This document shows positions 41,401-48,190 of a stretch of 50,005 nt of DNA, piece after piece. Source of the stretch: a virus; the IMG/VR virus record IMGVR_UViG_3300028610_000159, positions 1-50,005 of that record; one strand, given 5' to 3'. The notes below the pieces were generated by a model that worked only from the letters and a program-made list of their open reading frames with translations, made no database searches and had not been told where the DNA came from. Every line of letters begins with the position of its first letter. The first letter of the stretch is position 1. The position numbers were made by a program, and so were the translations under genes.

Positions 41401-43571
41401 AGAAAGTGAAACTTACCGACGATATGCTATTATCGCTGGAACTGGCTACGCGGGACGAAAATTACTTAGATGCAATTGGGCGACTGGAGGGTTGGGATAT
41501 AGATGGAAAGATTATAAGGTACCCGGTAGATTGGGGGTTTGCCGAGAAGATAGCTGAGATGAATAAACTCTTAAATGACACTAGGTCAGATGATATGCTG
41601 GTAGCGTTGGCAGATTTCACTAATCAGTTATCGAATGGTCCGTTTAAGAGTCTCATTAACGAAGCTTCCAACGCTCTTGTAGGCCACGACATAGCGAGGA
41701 TAAAGAATCAATGGCCTCGTCCTCGTACTGGCAAGCTGAGCGTTTCAGGCGCAAAGGATATTTCTGTTGCCCCAGAACAAAGAAGTATTTTGCAACCTCG
41801 GATCGGAAGCTCGAAGCCAATTCAACTTAATCCGTGGTCTGAAACTGTTTTGGGATCAATGGAAACAATAACTCATTTTAACGGCATGGCGATACCATTA
41901 AGGAATGCAAGGGCACTCGTAAGCTCGCAGGGTTTTCAGGATGCGATGATTTCTGCTGATAGAGAAGAAGAGTTGAGGAACATGATAACCCTTATCAGGA
42001 GGATACAAGGCTCTCAAACCAGCCGAGAAGTAGTAGAAGTTCTTGGCTCTAAGGTTAGGAATCTGTTTACTGTTCAGGTTTTAGGCTTCAGAGTTAGCAC
42101 AACAGGCACGCAGGCTATGTCAAACCCAATGTTCTTTGCAGTCACAAGAACTGTTTCTGTGGTTCCGAGGCTAACGATATCAGAGGCCATAAAGAGATTG
42201 AAAGAAGATTCGCCTCCGATAAATCTCAGATGGAGAGGGCGAAGGATTGGAGCAGAGATAGGTGCGATAGCGTCTCAGGAAACATTTGATTTATTGATCT
42301 TCGGCAAGTCAACAATTTTTTCGGGCAATGTGGCTATGGCTCAGCATGTAAAAGGCGATCAGGTTGCTATCGCTATAGGATACATTCATAACATAATCCC
42401 TGAAATTCTAAATAAGCCGAGAAACGGCAAGAATATTTCCCTGGAAGAGTGGGATGGGAATAATGTTGCCGATTTGCCAGAGATGAAAGATATAGATTCC
42501 AGAGAATTTCGAGAAGCCGCTGCACTTAGAACTGAATATGCAACACGAAAAGGACAGCCGATGTTTGATGTTCTCGACAGGTCAGTTAATCTATCGAGTC
42601 CAAGTCCGTTAGTAAGAATGGTGACGATGTTCAGGTCGGCATTAGAGGCTCAGCAAAATTTGTTAGTGTCTGAGTTGAGTAGATACAATAAAATAAAGAA
42701 TCCAACACTTAATGATAGAAAGAGATTGTGGGCGGCTCTATCTGCCGTAGTCGTATCAGCCGCACTTGTAGCAATCTGGAAAAAATCGTTCAAATGGGGC
42801 GTGAGGTTTGGCTCGAAGAAAGTTAAGGAGCAGCTTGGAATATTCCAGTTTGACGAAAAGAAAGATATTGAAACAGTCGTCACCGAGATAGGCAAGGACA
42901 CGGCGAAGAATCTCGTCAATGTAAGTCCTGCTGGTAAAATCATAGTGGCCGTAGGAGAGAAGATAGCCAACAGAGTTGCACCGGATGGTTACAATTGGAA
43001 CCGGGAGCCTTGGACAGACCCGATGTTAGATTTCGTAGTTAATGCAAGGGATGGGATTGCTGCAATTGCAGACTCAACATTTGATGTGACAAGATTGGAT
43101 AACTTCGTAGAAGATATTACTCCCGAAGACATTAAATTTAACGAAGAACTTGCCGAAGAAATAGCAGGCGACTTCATGGAAGCCATTGAATTTACGCTTG
43201 ATATGGGAACGACATTGCTGAAGACGCCAGTAAAGGCTCCATTACAGGAATTTGTTAAGCCCGTATTCAGAGACAGTCAGATTAAAATTATAAGAGAAGT
43301 TGGTTTCAGCGACGTTGATGATCCTCAAGAGTTTTCCCAGAGAGTATTTGATTTGTATGAGAGAAGATCAGAGTTGAGGCAAAAGTCAAAAACAGAAAGG
43401 CTGTCTGATCAGGAACAAAGAGATTTGAAGTGGTTAGATAAATTCGCGACCAAAAGCAATTCCGCTGCCGACTCAGCTAGAGATGCAGAAACAGAAAGCA
43501 TGAGGCATATTTTGTTTGGACAAATGGAAACATTGTTGGATTTAACAGAGAGCGTGATTAGCGATATTTAA
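38406..43571 (+). CDS. Very large ejection protein (gp16-like), 1721 residues
   Basis: The largest gene, overlapping the preceding stop. Long Ala/Lys/Glu helices (residues about 450-650), two hydrophobic stretches (around ALAFTAGFGNTAAELVLFAL and RLWAALSAVVVSAALVAIWK), and a C-terminal region with QEQRDLKWLDKF. Such giant proteins are ejected ahead of DNA in podoviruses. I see no transglycosylase motif like that in T7 gp16, and no polymerase motif. Confidence 0.7.
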   Translation: MAEIDLENGVSARRLASDEISIDEDIIIDDPMRDRFDTGISELVDPSEAPIITDEQIDDLIVPALAAPMYTPLVEMMDVLNRNLWDVNRIENAQKRLDNTLVPDKINPPDPTQLQKNLNEWWVTEGFRYPRFVLDEIGITGGMAPISFSQGIIEAQKENALTQVQTVKEALGVDAIGDPLRGVVGREFESDLAIATKFISPDSEIEDKKVEEKLESFDDESIEAIKQIVDSNVSMFDEEVVSAVNFEVNVRDKEEKFLEFMQESSKNIAIILWGTDFFNRLGADIPEFIDRSQGKGDLSENLEAISRIRAQVRVADPSLAIAFTAGFGNTAAELVLFALLPDPGKITAFASLSPAAKSAIGVGSRAAFTTLLKAPEEDETLEQRAAEMTKAGIAGAVTGAALSKIFGTANKIFDKLKNKKFSEQADIMLANNPQITKTKEELIEILKFLKSNDAAKFKDAISLKELRIPVKARVVKGARIGAAEIEKPAKIVKAGVEKAVKGIAKTKEAIAVQAAKEALKIAKGVPAKAVPVEKAKPTKILTMKEAKTFEQSNLVTGETGDVRIVADPPTIANIKTAEKKIATLKTQRNQLAADKKQALSKARGIAKAQVGKAKAVEIEKKAKAVGAEKERKIKAIEVEIAKKQVSIATLKEKFGIKLETTIEGFRAKIDKINAATEFKEELRDDAISMVQAIPKELQPNFLKRATDIGKQKQKPETSLKKVFKLNDEIRAGVEKFGQRQEIKNAKDFVKRLFKKHRLGNQPLGKLPEPQRSQILDIVNNTDFKKLTEAKEISLKASQAHFKKMAGQIASGFESLDAEELKDLQLPRKLSQELRRLEQKTVADMTTSDIRAIYDSLMALAKQAELKGKLLTKEGLKPLSDIDVEKEVSPKPSAIKKAQEPIEREKKTGLVAGAKRTGGLVRRFVSVDNYKLDTLADISTTNESKGIVKILDTDLHSGQRDMAANQLAMSQIMEEGFSKAGLKNVNQLSKKKTTGKLANQKVKLTDDMLLSLELATRDENYLDAIGRLEGWDIDGKIIRYPVDWGFAEKIAEMNKLLNDTRSDDMLVALADFTNQLSNGPFKSLINEASNALVGHDIARIKNQWPRPRTGKLSVSGAKDISVAPEQRSILQPRIGSSKPIQLNPWSETVLGSMETITHFNGMAIPLRNARALVSSQGFQDAMISADREEELRNMITLIRRIQGSQTSREVVEVLGSKVRNLFTVQVLGFRVSTTGTQAMSNPMFFAVTRTVSVVPRLTISEAIKRLKEDSPPINLRWRGRRIGAEIGAIASQETFDLLIFGKSTIFSGNVAMAQHVKGDQVAIAIGYIHNIIPEILNKPRNGKNISLEEWDGNNVADLPEMKDIDSREFREAAALRTEYATRKGQPMFDVLDRSVNLSSPSPLVRMVTMFRSALEAQQNLLVSELSRYNKIKNPTLNDRKRLWAALSAVVVSAALVAIWKKSFKWGVRFGSKKVKEQLGIFQFDEKKDIETVVTEIGKDTAKNLVNVSPAGKIIVAVGEKIANRVAPDGYNWNREPWTDPMLDFVVNARDGIAAIADSTFDVTRLDNFVEDITPEDIKFNEELAEEIAGDFMEAIEFTLDMGTTLLKTPVKAPLQEFVKPVFRDSQIKIIREVGFSDVDDPQEFSQRVFDLYERRSELRQKSKTERLSDQEQRDLKWLDKFATKSNSAADSARDAETESMRHILFGQMETLLDLTESVISDI

Positions 43572-43584
43572 TAAGGAGAACAGC

Positions 43585-44025
43585 ATGGCAAAAGAACAAT
43601 GGAAAAAGGTGGGAGTAATCGCGGCCGTTATAGGGTTGTTAATAACACTGGTGGTTACTGTTACGACAGTGGCATATACAAGCGGCGGGGGTGTGGCTGA
43701 AGTTAAGGGGGATATAAAGAATGTAAAAGAGAATGCCGTAGAGGACAGGGAGGCTATGGTTAAGCTTGAAGGGCGAACAACAAAACTGGAAGTAGAGGCC
43801 AATGAAAGCAAATTAAGGGATGCCCGCACCGCAGTTCAGTATACAAATATCGAATCGTATATGCGAAACGAATCAGACAGGACTAAAGAGATTGCCAGTG
43901 ACCTCAAAGAATATCGTAAGGAACATGAGGCCCAAGTGGAGTCAAACCGGAAAGAACAGCAGTCCCGAACTGAGGCTATAATAAAAATACAGGCACAAAT
44001 TGATAATCTCGAAAGGGTAGACTGA
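43585..44025 (+). CDS. Membrane-anchored coiled-coil protein (spanin-like)
   Basis: 146 residues; AAGGAGAACAGC before ATG 43585. One membrane segment (VIAAVIGLLITLVVTVTTVA, about 11-30), then a long coiled coil (GDIKNVKENAVEDREAMVKL through the C-terminus). This is the layout of an inner-membrane spanin or of XhlA-like lysis proteins. Its partner could be the lipoprotein at 16379, but that is inference. Confidence 0.55.
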   Translation: MAKEQWKKVGVIAAVIGLLITLVVTVTTVAYTSGGGVAEVKGDIKNVKENAVEDREAMVKLEGRTTKLEVEANESKLRDARTAVQYTNIESYMRNESDRTKEIASDLKEYRKEHEAQVESNRKEQQSRTEAIIKIQAQIDNLERVD

Positions 44026-44114
44026 TGGCGAAAAAAACGCAAGTGCGCAAAAAGAAGAAATCCGGGGTACGAAGAAAGAAGAAATCCGGCGTCAGGCCAA
44101 AGAAGAAATCTTAA
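44025..44114 (+). CDS. Poly-basic tandem-repeat peptide, 29 residues
   Basis: MAKKTQVRKKKK, then SGVRRKKK, SGVRPKKKS: a repeat of R-x-KKKSGV units, about 55% Lys/Arg. ATGA overlap with the preceding stop. A DNA- or RNA-condensing role is possible. Last gene of the late operon. Confidence 0.5.
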   Translation: MAKKTQVRKKKKSGVRRKKKSGVRPKKKS

Positions 44115-44136
44115 AATAACCAGCCCCTTATTTTAA
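44111..44136. terminator. A/T inverted repeat at the end of the late operon
   Basis: TTAAAATAA (44111-44119), loop CCAGCCCC, TTATTTTAA (44128-44136): a perfect 9-bp stem overlapping the last stop codon. Made only of A/T, it is a weak terminator at best. The following 120 bases hold no other clear signal until the promoter at 44257. Confidence 0.4.
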
Positions 44137-44256
44137 TTTCTGCATGTTTGTTAAATTTATTTTAACTCAAATCCCCATTTCCCGCCCGCAAACCATGTCC
44201 AGATATGCGCCTCTGAGTCCATTCGTGCTATTCTGGGATATATTCTGAAAAAGAAT

Positions 44257-44284
44257 TTGACATTCGCCCAATCTGTGTTAAGCT
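44257..44284 (+). promoter_or_regulatory. Promoter of the early region
   Basis: TTGACA (44257-44262), 16 bases, TAAGCT (44279-44284). Transcription would begin near 44291, at the ATG (44292) of pseudoknot element G. It shares AAGAATTTGAC with the promoter at 2443. Confidence 0.7.
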
Positions 44285-44291
44285 ATGAATA

Positions 44292-44387
44292 ATGCTTTAC
44301 TCGACATTGACATCAAGTTCCGATAAACCAAAACAAGCCCCTGCTTTGCGCTCAGTTAATGTCGAGTTCACCGGGCCGAGCAGGGGC
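44292..44387 (+). ncRNA. Pseudoknot RNA element G
   Basis: S1: 44299-44311 (ACTCGACATTGAC) with 44355-44367 (GTTAATGTCGAGT), 13 bp with one G-U. S2: 44337-44345 (GCCCCTGCT) in the S1 loop with 44379-44387 (AGCAGGGGC) downstream, 9 bp perfect. One of the clearest of the set: two long helices in H-type order. It lies between a promoter and the GHKL-ATPase gene. It is followed by the ribosome site AAGGGAAAGAG, which is free in the fold. Confidence 0.75.
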
Positions 44388-44411
44388 GATATTGAAGGGA
44401 AAGAGATATGA
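44292..44411 (+). CDS. Possible 39-residue peptide spanning element G
   Basis: A 39-codon frame from ATG 44292 covers the pseudoknot and ends in an ATGA overlap with the GHKL gene, as a coupled leader would. There is no ribosome site before the ATG; the predicted RNA would start almost at the ATG (leaderless). The peptide is Ser/Pro-rich and not recognised. Confidence 0.3.
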   Translation: MLYSTLTSSSDKPKQAPALRSVNVEFTGPSRGDIEGKEI

Positions 44412-45679
44412 AGTGGATTAAATGTTCCAATAAAATAGAGATAGAGCCAAACGCTTTCAAACTGATAGGGGCGTGTACTAAAAGAGAGGATGAGTCCAAG
44501 ATAGGCTTCTTTGGCTCTGGTTTGAAGTATGCTCTTGCCGTGTTTTTGAGGAATGGCATTGACATCAAAGTATTTGCAGGCAAGCAAGAGATTTCAATAG
44601 GTTGCGTTACGGACAGGCTGAGAGATCAAGAATTTGATGTAATTACTATAGATGGCGACAAAACATCCATGACAACCTCTATGGGACCTAAATGGGAACC
44701 GTGGCAGGCTATACGGGAAGTCTATTGTAACGCATTAGACGAAGGAGGGACCGCCAAAGTAGGCACATGCGAACCTTGTGGTATAGGGGGCGAAACTAAT
44801 ATCTTTATAAGCGCAGAGCATGAAGAAGTCGCTGAGGTTACAGATAATTGGGATAAATACTTTAGCTTCAACCGCGTAGCTTTAGCTGAGTGTGATCATG
44901 GTGCAATCTACGATAGGCTCTATGGTACCGTTTACCGCAAAGGTATTAGATGCGTAAAAGATGATATTACACGTACGCTGTTTGATTACGAAACGTCTAA
45001 AGTAGAACTTAACGAGTCCAGAGTCATAGATAGTCCGTACAGTTTGCCTTTGTATATGTGTAGGGTTCTCGCCAAGAGTGCAGACCAGAGTGTAATTGAC
45101 AAAATCGTTAAAGACAGGGTATCTAAAGAATTCCAAGCAGATTGGGACTATTCTTCGATTGAGTTGAATGGTGAGTGGTTGAAATACTTTGAAGGAAAAA
45201 TTCTCATACCTGAATCTTTCGCAGGACACTTTAGCGTATTAGTAGAGGACGAAAACTCTGTTATTATTAAAAGAAGTCTCATTCTGAAATTGCAAAAGAC
45301 ATTTGGCAAAGAAAAGTTTCGTGCTGTAATGTCAGGTTATTGTGCCGGAAGCGACTATGTAGAATCGAAACCTGACAGGAAACGAGATTACTTACTGAAA
45401 GAAGCAAAGAGTTTTCTGGATCAAGTAGGCTTAAATTGTACGTATGAGTGCAAGATAGTTTCATTTTCATCTAAGAAAATCATTGGCGCAGCCCATGAAG
45501 GTTTAATCTTATTATCTGAAACGCTGTTCGATAAAGGGAAACGGCAAATTGTTCTGGTTATCATGGAAGAATGGGCACATCTTGAGTCGGGCAAAGGAGA
45601 CGAGACGAGAGACTTTCAAAACTTCCTCATGGAACAAATGCTGACCTTACTTGAAAATCAACATGGAGTATTCTTGTAG
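44408..45679 (+). CDS. GHKL-type ATPase, apparently permuted, with EExxH C-terminus
   Basis: 423 residues. GFFGSGLKYALAVFLRNG (about 33-50) resembles the G2 lid of GHKL (gyrase/Hsp90/MutL) ATPases. IREVYCNALDEGG (about 102-114) resembles the N-box (E...N-A-x-D/E). In classical GHKL proteins the N-box comes first, so the order here is reversed. The C-terminus has VIMEEWAHLESGKGDETRDF, where family metalloprotease-like ends would carry an HExxH-type motif. Phage relatives of this architecture exist, but their function is unknown. First gene after pseudoknot G. Confidence 0.6.
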   Translation: MKWIKCSNKIEIEPNAFKLIGACTKREDESKIGFFGSGLKYALAVFLRNGIDIKVFAGKQEISIGCVTDRLRDQEFDVITIDGDKTSMTTSMGPKWEPWQAIREVYCNALDEGGTAKVGTCEPCGIGGETNIFISAEHEEVAEVTDNWDKYFSFNRVALAECDHGAIYDRLYGTVYRKGIRCVKDDITRTLFDYETSKVELNESRVIDSPYSLPLYMCRVLAKSADQSVIDKIVKDRVSKEFQADWDYSSIELNGEWLKYFEGKILIPESFAGHFSVLVEDENSVIIKRSLILKLQKTFGKEKFRAVMSGYCAGSDYVESKPDRKRDYLLKEAKSFLDQVGLNCTYECKIVSFSSKKIIGAAHEGLILLSETLFDKGKRQIVLVIMEEWAHLESGKGDETRDFQNFLMEQMLTLLENQHGVFL

Positions 45680-45691
45680 GAGAATAATAAT

Positions 45692-45809
45692 ATGTACGGC
45701 ATAAGACATTCATTTCTGGAAACTCTCGTCCGAGAGGTCTCCCTCCTTTTTCAAAACCAATGCAATGTCAAGGCCCCGATCCGGTCTTATGCCGACTGCG
45801 GATCGGGGC
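45692..45809 (+). ncRNA. Pseudoknot RNA element H
   Basis: S1: 45697-45707 (CGGCATAAGAC) with 45784-45794 (GTCTTATGCCG), 11 bp perfect. S2: 45773-45783 (GCCCCGATCCG) with 45799-45809 (CGGATCGGGGC), 11 bp perfect. S2a ends exactly where S1b begins, so the helices can stack coaxially. An extra hairpin CTCTC/GAGAG (45723-45736) sits in the first loop. The strongest case in the set. It lies between the GHKL gene and a small gene at 45828; no promoter is evident. Confidence 0.8.
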
Positions 45810-45853
45810 TACTTTATTGGAGATATTATGCAAACAATACAAGTAACAGATAA
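45692..45853 (+). CDS. Possible 53-residue protein spanning element H
   Basis: ATG 45692 has a good AGGAGA site eight bases upstream, the best of any frame overlapping a pseudoknot. The frame covers the whole element and ends 26 bases inside the next gene. Sequence begins MYGIRHSFLETLVREVSLLF; not recognised. Either a real peptide or a leader whose translation would unfold the RNA. Confidence 0.4.
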   Translation: MYGIRHSFLETLVREVSLLFQNQCNVKAPIRSYADCGSGLLYWRYYANNTSNR

Positions 45854-45980
45854 ACGACACGAACTAATTACAGCCGAGGCGAAACGACAGGGGATCACTC
45901 GTAGAAAGTTGGTATCAAATTTCACCTCTTCTCTCACTACCCGTAAAAGTTTGAAAAAGTGGCTCCGTGAATACTCGTAA
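45828..45980 (+). CDS. Small basic protein, 50 residues, HTH-like
   Basis: TTGGAGATATT before ATG 45828. Basic helices (QTIQVTDKRHELITAEAKRQ, ITRRKLVSNFTSSLTTRKSL) could form a ribbon-helix-helix or HTH unit: a short strand then two helices. DNA binding is inference. It overlaps the next small gene. Confidence 0.55.
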   Translation: MQTIQVTDKRHELITAEAKRQGITRRKLVSNFTSSLTTRKSLKKWLREYS

Positions 45981-46083
45981 ACAAACTGAACAGAAACGCT
46001 TAAAAGGCAAGCCTCGCAAGTGGTACGCGGTGCAGCGGTACTGTCCTAATTGGGCTTTTAGGACTATGAAAGGAATAAGATAA
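45967..46083 (+). CDS. Small basic protein, 38 residues
   Basis: GTG 45967 within the end of the preceding gene; no ATG start is available, and the stop overlaps the next ATG (taATG). Very basic (VNTRKQTEQKRLKGKPRKWY). It fills an otherwise empty 100-base gap, which supports it. Not recognised. Confidence 0.4.
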   Translation: MNTRKQTEQKRLKGKPRKWYAVQRYCPNWAFRTMKGIR

Positions 46084-46616
46084 TGAAAGACAAATGCGAA
46101 GATATAATTCCTGTTTATGAGTTCAGGCCTCTACCGCAAGACGTTGAAGGCATATTGCGATACAACAACGGGGAGTGGCTAGAAGATGATGGCGAATATG
46201 ATATTGCTTTCGCTAATCCTATTGATGGCAGGGCTTATATGTTTCAAGTTCCATATCGCAAAGGAATTCTTTGGTCGTGGGTCAAGGATGGCAAATGGGG
46301 CGCATTCGTGGCCGAACACCCCAGAGGGAATGCGTGGCATTATATGCTTCGTGAGGGCGAAACCGAATGGGGGAAGTCATGGCCTCGATATAACCATGTG
46401 AATCACAAAGCTGGAAAAAAGGCAATGAGTCGCGGCATCAAGGATAGATGTTCTTGCAGTGGGTCGGGGCCGGAGTTCCACATAAACGACCCCTACATAG
46501 CTGCTGGACTGCTTAGGGTTAAGGACACGAAAGAGACAATCGTATTCCCCGAAGTATTCAAGTGCATGTACTGTGGTGATATAGACTGGCGAGAAGAAGA
46601 TCAGGAGCTAACATGA
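46083..46616 (+). CDS. Unknown protein with a zinc-knuckle end, 177 residues
   Basis: Middle: AYMFQVPYRKGILWSWVKDG and AWHYMLREGETEWGKSWPRY, rich in Trp. Cys pairs RCSCSG and KCMYCGDIDW in the last third suggest a zinc site. ATGA overlap with the endolysin gene downstream. Not recognised. Confidence 0.6.
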   Translation: MKDKCEDIIPVYEFRPLPQDVEGILRYNNGEWLEDDGEYDIAFANPIDGRAYMFQVPYRKGILWSWVKDGKWGAFVAEHPRGNAWHYMLREGETEWGKSWPRYNHVNHKAGKKAMSRGIKDRCSCSGSGPEFHINDPYIAAGLLRVKDTKETIVFPEVFKCMYCGDIDWREEDQELT

Positions 46617-47113
46617 AATACCCCAAACCAATAATAATGCTCGCTGCACTGATAATTACGTTTGCGATAGGTTTTTATGCAGGACTCATCACACCTTCCT
46701 CCGAGGCCGGGGACGTTGTTCAGGCGTCCTCGCGCCTTTATACTTTTTTTGATTTACTGGATGCTATCGAGCAGGTGGAATCAAGAGGAAATCCCAATGC
46801 AATCGGTCCCGATGGTGAGGTAGGTAGTTTTCAGATCAAGTTGATTTATCTTTGTGATGTTAATTGGATAATAGGTGACGGGCGATACGAACACCTAGAC
46901 AGGCTCAGTCCTGTTCTCAGTAGGGAAATGGTCAAGATATATTTGAAATACTGGTATCGCCGACATTGCGATCCTCCGACGCTTCATATTGAATCAGGTA
47001 GTATTGGAGTATGGGAGCCTTACGCCCGTATTCACAACGGTGGACCGAATGGTTACAAAAAAGAATCAACGAAATCTTACTGGCTGAAAGTCAAAGCAGA
47101 ATTGGAGAAATAA
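46613..47113 (+). CDS. Endolysin, lysozyme-like with membrane (SAR-type) anchor
   Basis: 166 residues. An N-terminal hydrophobic segment with small residues (IIMLAALIITFAIGFYAGLI, 7-26) resembles a signal-arrest-release anchor. The domain carries LLDAIEQVESRGNPNAIGPD (catalytic Glu expected at 53 or 56), VGSFQIK (about 70-76) and a late YARIHNGGPNGYKK, as in lysozyme/transglycosylase-type phage endolysins. It cleaves host peptidoglycan. Confidence 0.75.
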   Translation: MKYPKPIIMLAALIITFAIGFYAGLITPSSEAGDVVQASSRLYTFFDLLDAIEQVESRGNPNAIGPDGEVGSFQIKLIYLCDVNWIIGDGRYEHLDRLSPVLSREMVKIYLKYWYRRHCDPPTLHIESGSIGVWEPYARIHNGGPNGYKKESTKSYWLKVKAELEK

Positions 47114-47115
47114 TG
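47099..47115. repeat. 17-bp direct repeat, left copy (ribosome site)
   Basis: GAATTGGAGAAATAATG, identical to 47471-47487; 372 bp apart. Both copies end in the start codon of a gene. Confidence 0.85.
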
Positions 47116-47472
47116 AAAGCCTTGAAACACATTCAAAAGAAACTCAGGAAGGCCAGAGGCACTGTTATACAGGCTGGGGATGATGGCTTTGCGGTTTCGT
47201 TCCCCTGCTTTAATGTTACTCTGGAGTGTATTGTTAGCTGGGGGGATGGTTGGGAACACGCTTCCATTAAGGTTCGCACAGCCGAACAGAAAACTTTAAC
47301 GCCAAACTGGGAACAAATGTGTTTTGCGAAGAGAATGTTTTTCAAAGATTCAGAATGTGTTGTTCAATTTCATCCGGCAAAGCAAGATTACGTGAATAAC
47401 CATCCAGATGTACTACACTTGTGGCGTTGCATTGAAACCCCGTTTATTATGCCCCCGAAAATTATGGTTTGA
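47113..47472 (+). CDS. Conserved phage protein (DUF7694-like)
   Basis: 119 residues from ATG 47113, overlapping the endolysin stop. CIVSWGDGWEHASIKVR, TPNWEQMCFAKRMFFKDSEC and VVQFHPAKQDYVNNHPDVLH then LHLWRC are the hallmarks of a widespread small phage protein family of unknown role. The gene is bracketed by a 17-bp direct repeat that includes its own and its neighbour's ribosome site and ATG. Confidence 0.7.
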   Translation: MKALKHIQKKLRKARGTVIQAGDDGFAVSFPCFNVTLECIVSWGDGWEHASIKVRTAEQKTLTPNWEQMCFAKRMFFKDSECVVQFHPAKQDYVNNHPDVLHLWRCIETPFIMPPKIMV

Positions 47473-47487
47473 ATTGGAGAAATAATG
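47471..47487. repeat. 17-bp direct repeat, right copy (ribosome site)
   Basis: Identical to 47099-47115. The unit between the two copies is exactly one gene. Confidence 0.85.
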
Positions 47488-47973
47488 GAAACTAAATTAC
47501 AGCAGATTGAGCGGTTGAAAGATAATAGGATTCCTTGGAAATGGCTTCCCATCCAAGACAAAGAAGTGTTCCGGTCATTGGTTAAAAAGGAAAACACTGT
47601 TTATATGTCCGGCAGAGACAGTTGGGATAAATGTAATCCCCATGATTGGTCTTTTTCAGTTGTCTACCGCATCCACCGCGACTACCAGCCTGACAAGCCT
47701 GTATTTCCGGGATATGAGCTGTGTGAGGTGAAGCCTGACGAAGACGGCAACGGGCATCTCAGGTTCTGGAAAGATGAGCTTTGGCATGTTCTTGATTGCG
47801 CCCCTCGTTACGGCCGTGCAGAGTATGTGTTTATGGAAATACCGGGCGAAAGATTCAAAAGTCCAATCATGTTTATTAAACTTACTAATTTTGATTGCTA
47901 CGTTCCCGCTACTCTTGCCTACGTAGCTTTAAGGAGACCAAGGAATGAAATGCGAACAAAACTGTTGCTGTGA
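47485..47973 (+). CDS. Unknown protein, 162 residues
   Basis: ATG 47485 within the right ribosome-site repeat. Aromatic-rich (LKDNRIPWKWLPIQDKEVFR, VVYRIHRDYQPDKPVFPG and RAEYVFMEIPGE). Pattern suggests a small globular phage accessory protein. The end overlaps the next gene by 29 bases. Not recognised. Confidence 0.6.
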   Translation: METKLQQIERLKDNRIPWKWLPIQDKEVFRSLVKKENTVYMSGRDSWDKCNPHDWSFSVVYRIHRDYQPDKPVFPGYELCEVKPDEDGNGHLRFWKDELWHVLDCAPRYGRAEYVFMEIPGERFKSPIMFIKLTNFDCYVPATLAYVALRRPRNEMRTKLLL

Positions 47974-48178
47974 ATTTCCAGAGTCAGAAGCGGTGACTTG
48001 CGAGCTTTGCCAAGAACCGAATTGCGGAGGCAAGGACTGTAATATACCAAATTGGCGAGGTATGGACTGGAACGTATGTACGGCCTGTGATGGGGATAAG
48101 GATAAGGTGATCGAGAGGTTGCTTGACGAAATCCAAAAGTTGCAGGAAGAAAACCGATCTTTGAGGAATTCGTTTTAG
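47945..48178 (+). CDS. Cys-rich protein with coiled-coil end, 77 residues
   Basis: ATG 47945 after GGAGACCAAGGA. Nine or ten Cys in the first 50 residues (MKCEQNCCCEFPESEAVTCE, LCQEPNCGGKDC, VCTACDG) suggest two zinc sites; the tail (KVIERLLDEIQKLQEENRSL) is a short coiled coil. Not recognised. Confidence 0.6.
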   Translation: MKCEQNCCCEFPESEAVTCELCQEPNCGGKDCNIPNWRGMDWNVCTACDGDKDKVIERLLDEIQKLQEENRSLRNSF

Positions 48179-48190
48179 GGAGTGAAGATA

